In this document: in pieces, positions 44,038 to 56,990 of the stretch
How positions within the stretch are numbered: the stretch's first letter is position 1
Layout of the letters: each line of letters starts with the position of its first letter
From: Camellia lanceoleosa
Lineage: Eukaryota; Streptophyta; Magnoliopsida; Ericales; Theaceae
Direction of reading: 5' to 3'
Assembly: GCA_025200525.1 (NCBI GenBank)
Contig: CM045761.1
Span: 41,362,190-41,426,189 of the forward strand
DNA: 64,000 nucleotides
Made by a program: the position numbers and the translations under genes
The notes under the pieces: generated by a model
What the model saw: the letters and a program-made list of their open reading frames with translations, nothing else
Database searches by the model: none
What the model was told of the DNA's origin: nothing

Positions 44038-47000
44038 TGTAGACACCCCATTTTTGACTGTCCTCAAGACTTGGTTGTGCTTGTAGGTACACCCGACAAC
44101 AGGTTCGATTGCTCGTCGAGCACTCAACTATCGCGGCGGAACGTCACCAGTTCGAGCTTCTTGGACCCTGTATCCTTTCTGCCTCATTTTTGGACCTTGA
44201 CTAGGTCCTGTCAGAGTGTACTCTGTGGTGCACTGCCAGCCATGGCATGGCACTGCCGGCCATGGCCTTGACCCTGCCGGCCCTTGGTGATGCCCTGTCA
44301 GCCAATGGTGTGGCACTGCCGGCCATTGATGATGGTCGGCACCCCCCTCTCTCAACTGGTTTTCCTCCAGATCTTTTGAGCCAGTTGGATTTTTGTTATC
44401 TCCCCTCCATACACGTGTGTGGAGGGATGGAACTCTTGCAAAGCTTCTTGAAGAAGCTTTGCATTGCCTTCTTCTATATAAGCAAGAGGACTCCCTTTGT
44501 ATCAGAGGTTCTGGAGTTTTGAAGAGCAAAACCTCTCTTTCTCTCTATATTACTTGAGTTTTGTGCTTAGAAATTGGATTTCCTTGCACTTTTACACTAC
44601 AACCCTTAGCACAACACCTCCACCATCCATTCCAGCATCTTGGAGGCCATTTGCGAAGGTTGAAAGCTTAGAATCTTTGACCAAAAGCTACTGGAAAGCT
44701 GCTTTTCAAAGGTAAGTCTTCGTTTCCCTTAAACTTGCATTTTTTTGCTTCATCTATAAGCCATACTTGCAAGCTCTTTTGGACTTTGTCATAAACTAAA
44801 AAGTGTCATATCTTGAGCTTCTCTTGAAGATTGTATAAGGACACTTTTCTGTTTGAGGCCTCCTACACCCTTGTATGCCTTTTCCCTCTTTGTAGGCCTA
44901 TTTTTGCATCATACCTTAGTCCTACTTGTGAGCCTTTTCGAGATTGGTCATAAACTAGAAAAAGTTTCCTTTTGAGCTTATAAACATGTTTGTTTAAGAT
45001 ACGTTTTTTGTTTGGGGTCATATTGCCCCTTTCATGCTTTAATTCATCATGTTTTGAGCTATGCATTAGAGCACTTGCATTGGCCATGGTTTGGCCTCTT
45101 AGCCACTGAAATCTAGCAGATTTTCAGTAGCTTAGACACTATTTTGAGAGCCCAAATCAGAGGGGGGGTGTCCCCCCTCTCTCCTTGTCTTGTTTGGTGG
45201 TCTTGTTGGCCTTCCAAAGGACCTCTTATTTGCATGCTTTTAGGCCTTATTCCAGGCTCTTTTCAGTGGGTTTTATGACTCCTATAGGCTATTTCCAGAG
45301 TTGGTTTGGCCTTGTTGAATGTCCATCATGCATGTGCTTAATAACCTCTTGCATGACCCTCCAAAGGAGCCCCTCATTTTTGTATGCATTGGCTGTATTT
45401 CAGTGATTATTTCGGCATATTTTGGCATGTTTTGTTCACTGATTTTGGCTAGTTTGGTAAGATTTCATATGCTTCATATACATGCCATACAACTCATGCT
45501 TACTAGCCAATCTTGCATGTTGCCTTAGCCTCTCATGTGAGCACCTTTTGGCCATGCTTTGAACTAGAAATGTTTATGTTTTAGGGTTGTCTTGGCTCTG
45601 TCTTTGTGCTTCATACTCAAATAACGCATGCTTTGTATAGCTGTAGTGTAATTGGCCTTGCAAGCCTTATGTTCCGGTGATTCATGCATGCTATCTTTGG
45701 GGCATTTAGATGATTTGGCATCACCTAATACTTCATTTCAGAGCATGTGCCATTGCCACATTCCCACTTCATTCATGCTTCAAGTGTCTTTGAATGTCGC
45801 GCATCATTGCCTAGTTTAAGGCTTAGCTTGTATGCTTACATGTCTAGGTGTTTGAGTCTTCATTCCAGCATGTTTAAGTCCTTTTTTAGGCTTAATTAAG
45901 CTCTGTCCATGCTTAGTTCACACGTTCATGTCACGTATTGCATGCCTCCTTTATATTGCTCTTTGCTAGCCTTCATGACTTCGGACCTTCGCATGTTATA
46001 CTTGTGCTATTTAAATGATTTGGCATCATTTATCATCTCATTTCAGTGCATATAGTGTTGTTACACTTGCACATTTGTCACTTCTTAGGCACGTTTGAGA
46101 GTTGCCCCTTTTAGGCCCCTTTGATGAATCTTTCGCATTTGGCATGCTTGAGCGTATTGGGTGGCTTAATTCATTGCAATGGCTACTGATTTGGATCTAG
46201 TTGAGAGTTGTCCATCTTTGGTGTAAGCCTATCTTACCATGTTGTCGCATGCTTGTTTCGTTTCGTACGTTATTGCATACTTGTCCACCTTTACATGCCT
46301 TGCATGTTTGCATGTTCATGTTGTATTTTGCCATGTTGTCCGAGGTCGTCACCTTACATCATGCTTATGTGCTTGTTGCATGCTTGAATTAGTTGCATGT
46401 TTGCACACTTAAGTCATATTGCATGTTTGCCATGCTTATATGTTGCATTGTTTGGATTAAGTATTAATCCGAGCACGAGGAACGAGGGGCGTTTCATACT
46501 TCAAGTGATGGAACGCGTCTCAATTCTCGGTCGCCAAAGCTCTTGATGATTCATGATAGAGTTCTAGGTTTTACTTGCTTTATTTGTGCATTCATTTTCA
46601 TATTGATTTGCACAAGTCGAATCTTTGGCCATCATGCATCGGGATGCGTGATTGATGGTCGTGGATCCAACTATGCCTCTCCCTCGATGTTTTGAGATGA
46701 TTTGGGGTGGCATAGTGCATACGTGCCCTTGGGAGACCCTCCATTTTCTCTATTTTGTGCTTTGTTGCAGCTTGGTGTCACAGCACACCAGTGGCCGGCA
46801 GTGCACCACTGATGGCCGGCAGACTCTTATCCTTGGCCGGCAGTGTCCTGTTGTTGGCCGGCACCTCTCCCTCCATGGCCGACAGGCCACTGGTGAATCC
46901 CCCAGCAGTGTTTTGGTAAGTTCCAGCAATAAGCACTGGAAGACACCCTGCAAACAGAGCCTCTAAAGAGCAATTGGAAGGCGTTTTGAGGCGAGGAACC

Positions 47001-47989
47001 GAAGCGAGCATGAATGCCTCCCTTCTTCAAACAAAGCTGGAATAGCATCATTTACTGCTTTCCCTACTTGCTTGTTATCATTCATTTATTAGTTAATTAA
47101 TTCGTTAATTAATTAAGTTGTTGTAGACACCCCATTTTTGACCGACCTTAAGACTCAGACGTCACCGATTGAGCGCTCGGTGATATTGCATATTGTGCTC
47201 GTGCAAAAGTTTCAGAGTCTCGGCTGCGAGCCTTGCTTGCGGACTTCCGGGCTTTTTCGTGTCTTGCCTCGGTTTGTGAACCAGGCTCCGTTTTCTCTGT
47301 TTTCTCTTCCCGAAGGGAGGGAGAGGGCTCGTAGATCATCTCTCAGTGGCCGTAGGCTACGTTTCGTGGTCGTAGGCCATTTTTCCCGTTTGGAGCCCGG
47401 TTTTCGATTTTTCGGAGCCGACGGCCGTGTGCCTCGGTTCAGGACCGCTTAACTACCTCCGTTTGCTTCGGTTTTTGGTATACACCTCCATCCTCCATTA
47501 CAACACTTTGAGGCAGTTTTCCAGAGGCTAGGAGCTCCTTTTCTTGGTCCAAAAGCTGCTGGTTCATTGGTCTTCAAGGGTAAGCTTCTTTCCCCTCATT
47601 TTTGTTCCTATCTTGCTTTATATCTAAGCCTTGCTTGAAAGCATTTTTGGGCTCTGACCTAAACTGTAAATAGTCATATTTTGAGCTCATTTTCATGTTT
47701 AATTAAGGACCTTTTGCTTTTTGAGGTCTCCTACTATCACTTGCCTCTTTAACTCTCTTTTAGGCCTATTTTTGCATGGTATTTTAGGTTTACTTGTGAG
47801 CTATTTCGGACTTGGTCATAAACTGTAAAATGTCTTTTTTTGAGCCCTTCTTCAACTTTGTTGAAGGGCTCTCTTCGGTTTGAGGCCGGCAGTTACCACT
47901 TGCCTCTTTATCTCTCTTTTAGGCCTATTTTTTGGGGGAAATTTGAATTTGATTTCCCCCCCCCCCCTTTTCTCCACTCCTCTCCTCTA

Positions 47990-47996
47990 TAAAACC
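47990..47996 (+). promoter_or_regulatory. TATA box in H
   Basis: cctctataaaaccag. It lies 60 bases before a long CT microsatellite, a usual plant core-promoter arrangement. Confidence 0.6.
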
Positions 47997-48055
47997 AGCC
48001 CCCCAAGCTCATTTTCAGGGGTTACAAAATTTGTTTAGAGCTTTTTACATACAAT

Positions 48056-48058
<3 letters not shown>

Positions 48059-48087
<29 letters not shown>
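48059..48087 (+). repeat. CT microsatellite
   Basis: About 14 uninterrupted CT units directly downstream of the TATA box in H; possibly the Y-patch/transcription start zone. Confidence 0.9.
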
Positions 48088-48090
<3 letters not shown>

Positions 48091-51000
48091 CAAGCTCTAA
48101 AACGCTAAGCTTCTTGCACTATTTACCCTACAACCCATAGCACCACACCTCCATACTCTATTCCAGCCCTTTGAATCTGATTTCCAGAGATTGAGAGCTC
48201 ACAAACCTGGTCCAAAAGCTGCTGGAAGTTGGCTCTACAAGGGTAAGCTCCTATTCCCCCATTTTTCACATTATTTTGTGCTATATTTTAGCTCCTTTTG
48301 CTAGCATTTTTGGGCTCCGACCCAAACTAAAAATAGTCATTTTTTGAGCTCATATTCATGTTTGATTAAGGACCTTTTACTGTTTGAGGTCTCCTACTAT
48401 CACTTGCCTCTTTAACTCTCTTTTAGGCCTATTTTTGCATGGCATTTTAGGCTTATTTGTGAGCTGTTTCATGGCTTGATGTAAACTTTAAAATGCATTT
48501 TTTTGAGCTCATCTTCAACTTTGTTGAAGGGCTCTCTTTGGTTTGAGGCCAGCAGCTACCACTTGCCTCTTTATCCCTCTTTTAGGCCTTTTTCTTGCAT
48601 AATAGTTTAGCCTCACTTGTGTTTATTTTCGTGGCTTGATGTAAAATGTGAAGTGCCTTATTTTGATCCCCTCTTCAACTTTGTTGAAGGGCTCTTCACT
48701 GTTTGGGACCAGATGCTGTCCCTTGCCTACAATCTCTCTTTTAGGGCCATTTTTGCATGATAGATTAGCACTATTTGTGTTTGTTTTTGAGACTTGTTAT
48801 AAATTGGAAAAAGTCTCCTTTTGACATCATTTTCATTTTTGATTGAGGCCACTTTACTGTTTCGAGTCATCTCCTTCCTCGCATGCCTTATTTCTCCATG
48901 TTTTGAGCCATACATGTGAGCATTTGCATTGGCCTTGTTTGGCCTTCTAGCCACTGAAATCCAGTGGATTTTCAGTAGCTAAGACACTGTTTTGAGCCTC
49001 CAAATCAGAGGGGGGTGACCCCCTCTCTCCTTCACTTGTTTGGTGGCCTTATTGGCCTTCCAAAGATATCCTATCTTGCATGCTTTGAAGTCACTTTCTA
49101 GGGTCAATTTGGTGAGTTTTGGGACTATCATATTTTATTTTCAGAGTTTTTTGTTCCATGCTTCATGTATATCTTGTATGTGCTTAATAACTCCTTGCAT
49201 GGCCTTCTAAAGTAACTCATCATTTTTGCATGCCATGGTTGCATATCAGTGGTTATTTGGGCCTATTTTCATGTGATTTATTCACTGATTTTTGATGGTT
49301 TGGTCAGATTCCATGTGCATCATATACTTGCCATGTAAACCATGTTTGCTAGTCGAAATTGCATGCTATTTTAGTCCATCTTGCTAGCATCTTTTGGCCA
49401 TGCTTTGAACTAGAAATATGCATTTTTTGGGACTTCCTTGACTCTGTCTTCATGCTTCATGTTCAAATAATGCTTGTTTTGTATGGCTATAAGTCATTCC
49501 ATGTGCCTAGTTTCGAGTTTTGGGGTTTATCTCATGCATCGGGTACCATGTTTCCATGTTTCGGGGCTGTTTTGTATCATATTTCAGTGCTGAAATTTTC
49601 TTGTTTGCATATCATGTTCCATGTCTTACCATGCTTTGGTAGAGTGGCATTCGTGCCTTAGGTTCGGTCCTCAGTTTGCGTGCATGCGTGCACGTATCTC
49701 GAGAGTCTCATTTTTATCTTATGGCTACTTATGTGAGTGTGGCTGAGGTCCACTTATATTGGTGTAAGTCCATTGTGCATTGTGTATGCCATTTCATTTC
49801 ATAGTATTGCATATGCTATGTTGTATGTTAGCGCATTGTGTATGCCATGTTACTTCGTGCATTATGTATGCCATTTCGTAGCATTGTGCATGTTAGGTTG
49901 TATCTTAGTTGCATTCATGCATGTCATGCATATTGCATTGTGTTTGGGATAGGAGTTAGCCCAAGCATGAGAAACGAGGTACGTTTCGTACTCCGAGTGA
50001 CGGAACGTGTCTCAATTCCCAGTCGCCGACACTCCGGATTATCCATGATGGAGTCTAGGTCCTTTCATGTTTTCATGTGCATTCATTTCATATTGAGTCG
50101 TGCAATTCGACTTCTCGGTCATCATTCATCGATATGCGTGATTGGTGGCACGAGGATCGAGGACTACACTCCCTGAAGAGTAGTCATGCATACATATGTG
50201 AAATATATTGCCATGCCCCTTTCTTGCTCTCTGTTGCAGCAAATCAAGGATCAGCAGCCTTCCGAAGCTTGGCACGCATTCCAAGAACAATTGCAAACAG
50301 AGGCTAATTAGGGCATCGCGGTGGATTTCCTCACAAAGCAACCCGAACATGCATCAGTCATCATCCGGATCAAAGTCGAGGCAGTCCCTAGCTTGCATGC
50401 TAGTTTACCGCTTTCCTAGATTAATTTGTTAATTAATTAGGATTTTGTACATATTTGGACTGTATTATTTATTGGGACTGTATTATTTATTTGGGACTGT
50501 ACTATTTATTCGGACCCTCTACGCGAGGGCAATGTTGTAATAAGTGTGCGTGAGTGTGATGTATGTCTTCCCACCCCACGTCTTTTTGCCTTTTATTTAC
50601 CAGCTTATGATGGTTAGATTAGCGCATGTTTCAATTAGCATACAGTATGATAGCATGTTTGCATTCATTCATCTGTTTTGCATGCACCGGGCTCAGCACA
50701 TCATACTAATTACATTCGTATTTCAATTTCAAGTTGAATACTTGTTAGTTGTAGCATTTCACATGCCGTCTTTAGAATAGTCGAGCCTGCTATAATTGCA
50801 TTTTGCATGTATTGCATTAGGCATTTCTGTATAGTTAGGATCATGCATGGATTTCTAATTAGCTTCTATTTTGGCTTGGAGTACTCGGTAAGTGGTTATG
50901 CTTTAGCATCCTTGTATGTGTGAGTGACTGCCATGATAGCATGCTTACCATGAGGCTATTTGCTTATGTGATATATCTGCCTGAATGGCTGTGGGTGAAG

Positions 51001-52770
51001 GTTGGGTTATTTGAATTGGAACAATTCATTAATTGTGAGTTTTAAGCCCACTAGATAGTGACAAAATTATGTTTTCTAAAGCCCACCCGAGGGTGGCAAA
51101 TCCACGTCTTAGCCTACTTGCGGGTAGCACCATCAAACCATTTTCTAATAAACAAACATAAAATGTTTTGTTCCAATTCAGGCGATCCAGTCTATACTTG
51201 TATGCTGTGCGCATCACATAGTAAATCTAGGCTAATAACCGGAATAAGGACGCATAATGTTTTCAAAACTTGATATCATGGTTAGTAGAGGCCGATCTTT
51301 GATCGGGCGAGCGGGGCTGCTCACGAAGTGACCTTCCCCAATTGTACCCAAGTTCCTGAGCCGAGGCAACTTTGGTGATGACGGACACGTGGCCTTAGGC
51401 AACGAGTCAGGGTTTCCTAAATTTCCCAAAATAAAATATTTAGGTGGCGACTCTGTATCTGGCAAAGCAGTCCATGTTTGGCACTTCTTTCAAAAAATCT
51501 GTTTTCAAAAATGATTTTCCGGATTTGGACTCTTTGGTTCAGATTAAGAACCGTGACAATTAGAGTCCTGAGCTGTAGTGAGCCCAAAACGAACGGAACG
51601 GGACTTCATCCCTCCCAGGGCGTTTAGGGACGTCTACAGTTGTGTAATAATTAGTTTTAGCTAGTTGTTTAATTCGGTTTTGTAATAATTAATTAGCTCG
51701 TGAGTTAGTTAATTAGGCGGTTAGTATTATTTATTCGGACCCTCCGAGCGAGGGCACAATTGTAATAAGTGTGTGTGAGTGTGTGTATGTCTTCCAACCT
51801 CACGTCTTTCTTCCCTTTTATTTACTAGCTTTCGATGGTTAGTTTAGGGCATATTTCAATTAGCATACCTTATGCTATACATGCGTGCATTCATTCATCT
51901 GTATTGCATGCACTGGGCTCGGCGCATCATGCTAATTACATTGTATTTCAAATCTAACTTGAATACGTGTATCAAATAATTGCATTTCACATGCCATTTT
52001 AGGATTAGCCGAGCCTATCCTAATTACATTCTATATGCATTGCATTAGCCATTTAATATGGACTTGGATCATGTATGATTGCTAACAAGTTTACTGTTTT
52101 GGCACGGAGTACACTGTAAGTATTTTATGCTTTAGCATCTCATATGAGTGTGAATGTTAACATGCTTACCATGCGGCTATATGCTTATGTGATAAACTGC
52201 CTGAATGCCTGTGGGTGAAAGGTGGATTACTTGAGTTGGGACAACTCATTGAAATCCGTGTTTTTAGCCTACTTGCAAGTAGCAAATTCCAAACCATTTT
52301 TCAAACGAACGGATATGCAATGCTTTGTTCCAAATTAGACGATCTAGTCTATACTTGTTTGATGTGCGCATCACATAGTAATTCTAGCTAATTAATTAGA
52401 ATAAGAACACATAACGTTTTCAAAATCAGATATCATGGTTAGTAGAGGCCGATCTTCGGATCGGGCGAGAGGGGGTACTCATAGCTGACCTTCCCCGATT
52501 GTACCCAAGTTCCCGAGCCGAGGCAACTTTGGTGATGACGGACACGTGGCCTTAGGCAAACGAGTCAGGGTTTCCTAAATTTCCCCATTAAAAAATATTT
52601 AGGTGGCGACTCTGTATCTAGCACAGCAGTCCATGTTTGGCATTTCTTTCAAAAATCTGTTTCTCAAAACGATTTGCCGGATTTGGACTCTTTGGTTCAG
52701 ATTAAGAACCGTAACAAATCGAGTCCGAACTGTGGTAGCACAAGTCTCTCAAGGGCGCGTCCACAGTGCT

Positions 52771-53474
52771 GGAACAGATGTTGTGTCTCTTCTAGTTATA
52801 GGAAAACCTTCCAACCCCCCGAGTATAAATTCGAATAAAGGGTTAGTGAACCCCCTTGTGCCAGGTATGGCTTCGAACATGGGATTTGGAACCATCCTTA
52901 TGCCATTTTCTTGTACTAGGTCAGATCCACCAATTTGCATGGCTTCACTGTTAAGTAATGAGGCATTTTGACTTGCCATAGGCCTCGAAAGAGGCTCATA
53001 CCAAGACTGAGGTAGTGGTCTTTCATAATTTTGGTTACTAGTTTAACCATTAGTATGTCCATTACTCTGCATAGGCTGTTTGTCTCTAGCCAATCTTTGC
53101 TGAGGGGCATTTGAATTTTCCTCTATATGCCTTGCATTAGTTGGTTGATGAGCATTCATTCGATCCAAAAAGGATGTTGCCCATCTCTCTATTGTGTTCA
53201 TTAACTGCTGTCCCATGGCATCTACTAAGCCTCCTCATGGATTCATTGGCTAAGTAGATTGAACAGTGGATGGTCAAATTCCTTGGCCTCGTCTAATATT
53301 ATGAACATGTGGTACTTGTTCCGAAGTGCTGGTCTGTTTGACCATAGGTTCTGATAAAATAGGTGTTTCCACAGGATGTGTTATCACATCATCTTCTAGA
53401 TTAGGTATTTCTACCTCTCCTTCCACGCCTTCTTCCAAGCGTTCATTTTCTCCTTATCTCCTACGTCTAGACAT
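52771..53474 (-). pseudogene. Gag of E, N-terminal part
   Basis: Minus strand. A candidate ATG at 53474-53472 (MSRRRR) lies 9 bases after the PBS, followed by an in-frame TAA six codons later. The frame then continues with an acidic segment containing 'DDVITHPVETPILSEP', passes further stops near 53280 and 53040, and ends at the G insertion with 'IPGTRGFTNPLFEFILGG'. It joins the gag piece ending at 30298 across G (TSD gtgct). Low-complexity, disordered N-terminal gag regions are usual, so family assignment rests on position. Confidence 0.6.
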
Positions 53475-53482
53475 TTCAATTA

Positions 53483-53500
53483 GTCCCACCGGGCGTGCCA
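53483..53500 (-). other. Primer-binding site of E
   Basis: On the minus strand TGGCACGCCCGGTGGGAC begins 8 bases inside the LTR end. TGG start and GC-rich body suit a PBS; the tRNA is not assigned. Confidence 0.7.
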
Positions 53501-53508
53501 AAAATATA

Positions 53509-54268
53509 TATTGGCTTTTTTGGCTTTCGAAGATTATTTTTGTAATTGTGAGCGTGTCTGCAAGGATCAATCAATCCTTACAGAAATTTAATTGCCAACC
53601 AATTATCAGACGATTGTGTTTTAGTTCTTTTAGCCTCAATGAAGAGGACTTTTACTGGTGGCTTTGCTGAGGAGGAATAAACTGACAATGATTAATTGAA
53701 GAACAATTGCAGTATTTCATTAAGTAAAACGAAAGACTAATAATGATCCAGTTCAGCCTCGTAGAGGTTTACAGCAACAATCTACTTGAAACTACTCCTA
53801 TAAACGAAATGCGGTACAGGAATTTGAAGTACAGAAATATAAAAATAAGAAATGTAAAAACTAGAAAAGAAATAAAGTAGAATAAAACTGGTTTTCTGGA
53901 TCTGAGTCTGGGGCCTTTTCTGGGGCTTTCTCTGCTATTTATACTTCTCAAGGATGACCATCGAACTGCACTTCTAACCGTCGAATCGCTCCTCCATGAT
54001 CGCTGATCATGTTGCCTTATAGTTAGCTCCACTATGCTATTACCTGCAGTTAGGCTTCTCTCATGATTTTGAATTTGAATGTGAGTAGTCGTTGAAACCA
54101 CATCACTTTGTATCTCTTTGCTGATCCAGTGCTACGCAGATCTTGTAAGAAACAATACTAACTGTTATGTGTACGATCACGATCGAAGACTTGAATAGTC
54201 TTCCTATATTACCTTTATTCTGCCACGCATTGAATTGTAATTGGCTTATACAAAATATGTAACCAACA
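53509..54268 (-). repeat. 5' LTR of E (right copy)
   Basis: 760 bp, TATTGGC...AACCAACA in plus reading (the expected TG has become TA). The minus strand has a 'gtataaatagcaga' TATA-type site near 53935-53945. Confidence 0.8.
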
Positions 54269-55553
54269 ATATTATTTGTTATTTTTCCTACAACTATAAT
54301 GAAGGTACCCTACCACACATTGAATCTCCATCACACATTAATTTTTTTGGATATTTTTATGTGTACTTAGTATTGTTGTTTTAAAAAACCCTATAAACTA
54401 TTTGGTAAAAAAAATTACTCCATTTTCATATGACATTCTTTTGGGATGAAATTTTTTTTAAAATTTTAAAACATTTTTTTGATATTTATTTTCACCTAAC
54501 TAGTTTCTATTTTTTGAAAGAAGAAGAAGAAGAAAAAAAAAGCAAATTACGAAAACTCAAACAAATAAAGTGGTGAAGTTCAAAAAAAGTAGTTTGAAGA
54601 ACGGTAGAAAATGTATTATATGTTTTAAATTTAAATTTAGTGTGATGCGGGTCAAATTTAGAATAAATTTGGTTTACACATTCATTTTTTGATTACTTTC
54701 TAAGTTACTATGCAACTATATCTGTCTAGTTCTATTATAAATACATAAACCAATTACAAAACTGAATACAAAATAAACATAAATGGAAAGCTTTTATGGA
54801 TTTTGCTAAACAAATTCACTTTTCCAATATTCCAAATAGCATGTTGTTAATCCTTTTTGCTGTAACATCTGCATGACAGTAGTTATCTGAACCCTTTCAT
54901 CATTGAACTCTAATTCTAGTTGTTAACATTTGAAAATTGAATGAGTCAACCAACTGGTCACACATTATATATAGAATTATGCAAAAAAATATTGGTATCA
55001 CTTTAATTTAATAAACATCCTTTCACTTTATCCAGCTAATAGAAGTAACCATTTATTTTGGTCCTCCCTCTCCCATTCTTGATGAGGATTCTCATTCAAT
55101 ATCATGTCGATATTAAGATGTGATATGGAAAATCTGTCTTTCAATATTAAGAGAAGGGATTTGTTTTGGCCCTCATTAATTGGCTGGCTAAATGAACTTG
55201 TTTCTTCAACAAAATACTAATTAATGGGAATGATGAGCCAAGCTGTGATAGTATTCAGAAAGCCACTTTGTTATGATTTTGATCTCTCTTCTTCTCACAT
55301 CTAGAAGCCATTCTGGATCTTCACTTGTTGAGAACCTAAGGTCCACATGGTGTGCCCCTGTTGTTGTCATATTGCAAAATAGCTTTAGCATTTGTGCTTT
55401 AGTATTTGTAGGTACACATAATTAAATCACAAAGAAATACCAAAAATATTTGCATGGATAAAATTAAACCATAGAAAAATACATTGACACTATGTGAATG
55501 TTCTGGATATTTTAAAACAAATTAATAGACAAAAGTTTAGGAATAAAATCAAA

Positions 55554-55700
55554 TTTTAGCGACGAATTGAACATTTAACAATTAATTACTATCCTTTTGG
55601 GATTAAAAAATTTGTCTAAAAAAAGTAAATCTTTTTGGAACCAAATTATTTTCTCCTTAAAAGTATTTATTAGAAATATTTTCAAAATTTGTCGCTAAAA
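55554..55700. mobile_element. Possible MITE with TTTTAGCGAC ends
   Basis: ttttagcgacgaatt at 55554 and its near reverse complement aaatttgtcgctaaaa ending at 55700 give terminal inverted repeats of about 15 bp (one or two mismatches) around 147 bp. No clear target duplication. Confidence 0.4.
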
Positions 55701-56915
55701 GTTCTTTTTTTTTACTTTTCGAAATGACCTTTTAGTTACGATTGGAATTGGTCTCCTAATATTTTTTTCAACAAAATTTTCCCTTTAAAAATAATAAATA
55801 AAAACAATTGATTCATATAACCTTTATATGTTGTAGTAATAATTCTATGTGCTTATCTTTTGTAGATGGGCATAAGAATGAAACAGTTAATACAAAAGAA
55901 CTTATAAGTTCAAAAAATGATAGAGCTAACACCTTGTTATGAAACGTGCCATTGGGGTTTTAAGTTTTGACATATCATTCTAGGTGTAGCAAAAGTGAAG
56001 TCATCATTTTCATATTTTATATTTTGGTTTTTCTTGTTTTCATATACAAAAATAGGAAAAAAGCTTTAAAACATAACCATTATTTTCATATCACTTTTCT
56101 TTTTTTCTTTTTTTTGTGACGAGCTTTCCAAAATTCAGAAAACAACTTTAAAATGTCGCCTAAAAATGAGTGCTTTTAAATAATAGGGAAAAAAAAATAA
56201 AAGTAGTTTACCAAGCAAGTTTAAAGTATCGGTACTATTTTTATTTTTTTTTTTTGGATATTTTTTAGAGCAAAAAATAGAAAAATGAAACGATAGCAAA
56301 TGTGCCAAGTATCTAGCTGAACTTTGTTGATGTCCTTGATTTTCAAATTAACTCATTTAGGTCTTATTTGAGAACAAGTTATTTTAGTAATATTTTGATT
56401 TTTTGGCTAAAATATGAGGTAAAAAATGTGGAATGACTTTGGCTTTTTACGTAAAGATATGCAAAAAATAGAGATAAAAGAAATTTTTTTAACTTTTTGA
56501 TATAAGTTGTTTGTTTTTTTAATTTTTTTTAATAATTTTTTAACTTTTAAACTAAAATATTAAATTGACAAACGAGATCTTAATTTTATTATATAAGCTT
56601 GCAACAACCTATGAAAATTGAAGCTGACACCTTAGCGTGTAATTTATATATCTATTTATTTTCATTTCTCTTTTTAATGCAATCATTAAACATTTTCAAA
56701 GATGTCTACTAACCTTCTTTTGCTACTATGGCAACTATGCTTTTGGATAAATTCTTTAGCACCCTGCCACAAAGAAGATATTCATGATCTTGAGAGAGAA
56801 AAAAAAAGAGCAAAAATCATTCACTATCGTTTGTGACTAATCTCACCGTTCATTTGTGCAAGTGGAGTATACAAAAATAAACTCGGTGAAATTATGTCCA
56901 ATGACATTAAATAGT

Positions 56916-56918
<3 letters not shown>

Positions 56919-56972
<54 letters not shown>

Positions 56973-56990
56973 ATCTTACCCTCCACCACT
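56919..56990 (+). repeat. GA microsatellite
   Basis: About 36 GA units with one 'aa' interruption near 56981. Confidence 0.95.

Larger units (their letters stand above)
47445..48600 (+). repeat. 0.66-kb internal tandem duplication in H
   Basis: The block with 'ggtccaaaagctgctgg', 'CAAG|GGTAAG' (gt at 47580 and 48243) and 'taggcctatttttgcatgg' occurs twice, 663 bases apart, at reduced identity. Only the second copy has the TATA box upstream. Confidence 0.75.
47122..51638 (+). mobile_element. Solo LTR H, 4.5 kb, nested in the 3' LTR of G
   Basis: Starts TGTAGACACCCC (47122), ends GACGTCTACA (51638), exact TSD gttgt (47117-47121 and 51639-51643). Ends and much of the interior (for example 49960-51600 versus 32700-34480) are related to the G LTR but clearly diverged, so it is a different family of the same group. 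No PBS, coding region or second copy. 47122-47450 is GC-richer and unlike G. Promoter-like sequence: TATAAAA at 47990-47996, preceded by a C tract (47956-47969) and followed by a CT microsatellite (48059-48087). Confidence 0.88.
30299..52765 (+). mobile_element. Large-LTR retrotransposon G with satellite-like 3' region
   Basis: Starts TGTAGACACCCC (30299), ends GCGCGTCCACA (52765), with exact TSD gtgct (30294-30298 and 52766-52770) inside the gag of E. The LTRs are about 4.2 kb each (30299-34484; 44038-52765 less solo LTR H). The internal region of 9.55 kb has a PBS, a gag remnant with a CHHC zinc-knuckle-like motif (Tat/Ogre-like), no pol, and 3.4 kb of tandem arrays before a PPT. Non-autonomous. 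Placement in the Tat/Ogre group rests on the gag remnant, the long LTRs and the repeat-rich 3' region, and is inferred. Confidence 0.88.
44038..52765 (+). repeat. 3' LTR of G, interrupted by solo LTR H
   Basis: 44038-47121 and 51639-52765 are colinear with the 5' LTR (4206 versus 4186 bp after removing H and its TSD copy). It has promoter palindromes at 44403-44462 and TATATAAG at 44475-44482. Confidence 0.92.
27722..54268 (-). mobile_element. Non-autonomous gag-only LTR element E, split by G
   Basis: Outer ends are TGTTGGCTTTTTTGG (27722) and AACCAACA (54268), flanked by gtatt (27717-27721) and atatt (54269-54273), a TSD with one change. Without G the element is about 4.07 kb. The intact LTR is at the right (53509-54268, the element's 5' LTR, minus orientation), followed on the minus strand by a PBS and gag. 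No pol is present. The left LTR is rearranged. The LTR end (…AAGCCAACA with 'CAATCCTT...TGGCACGCTC' before it) is homologous to that of F. Confidence 0.8.
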
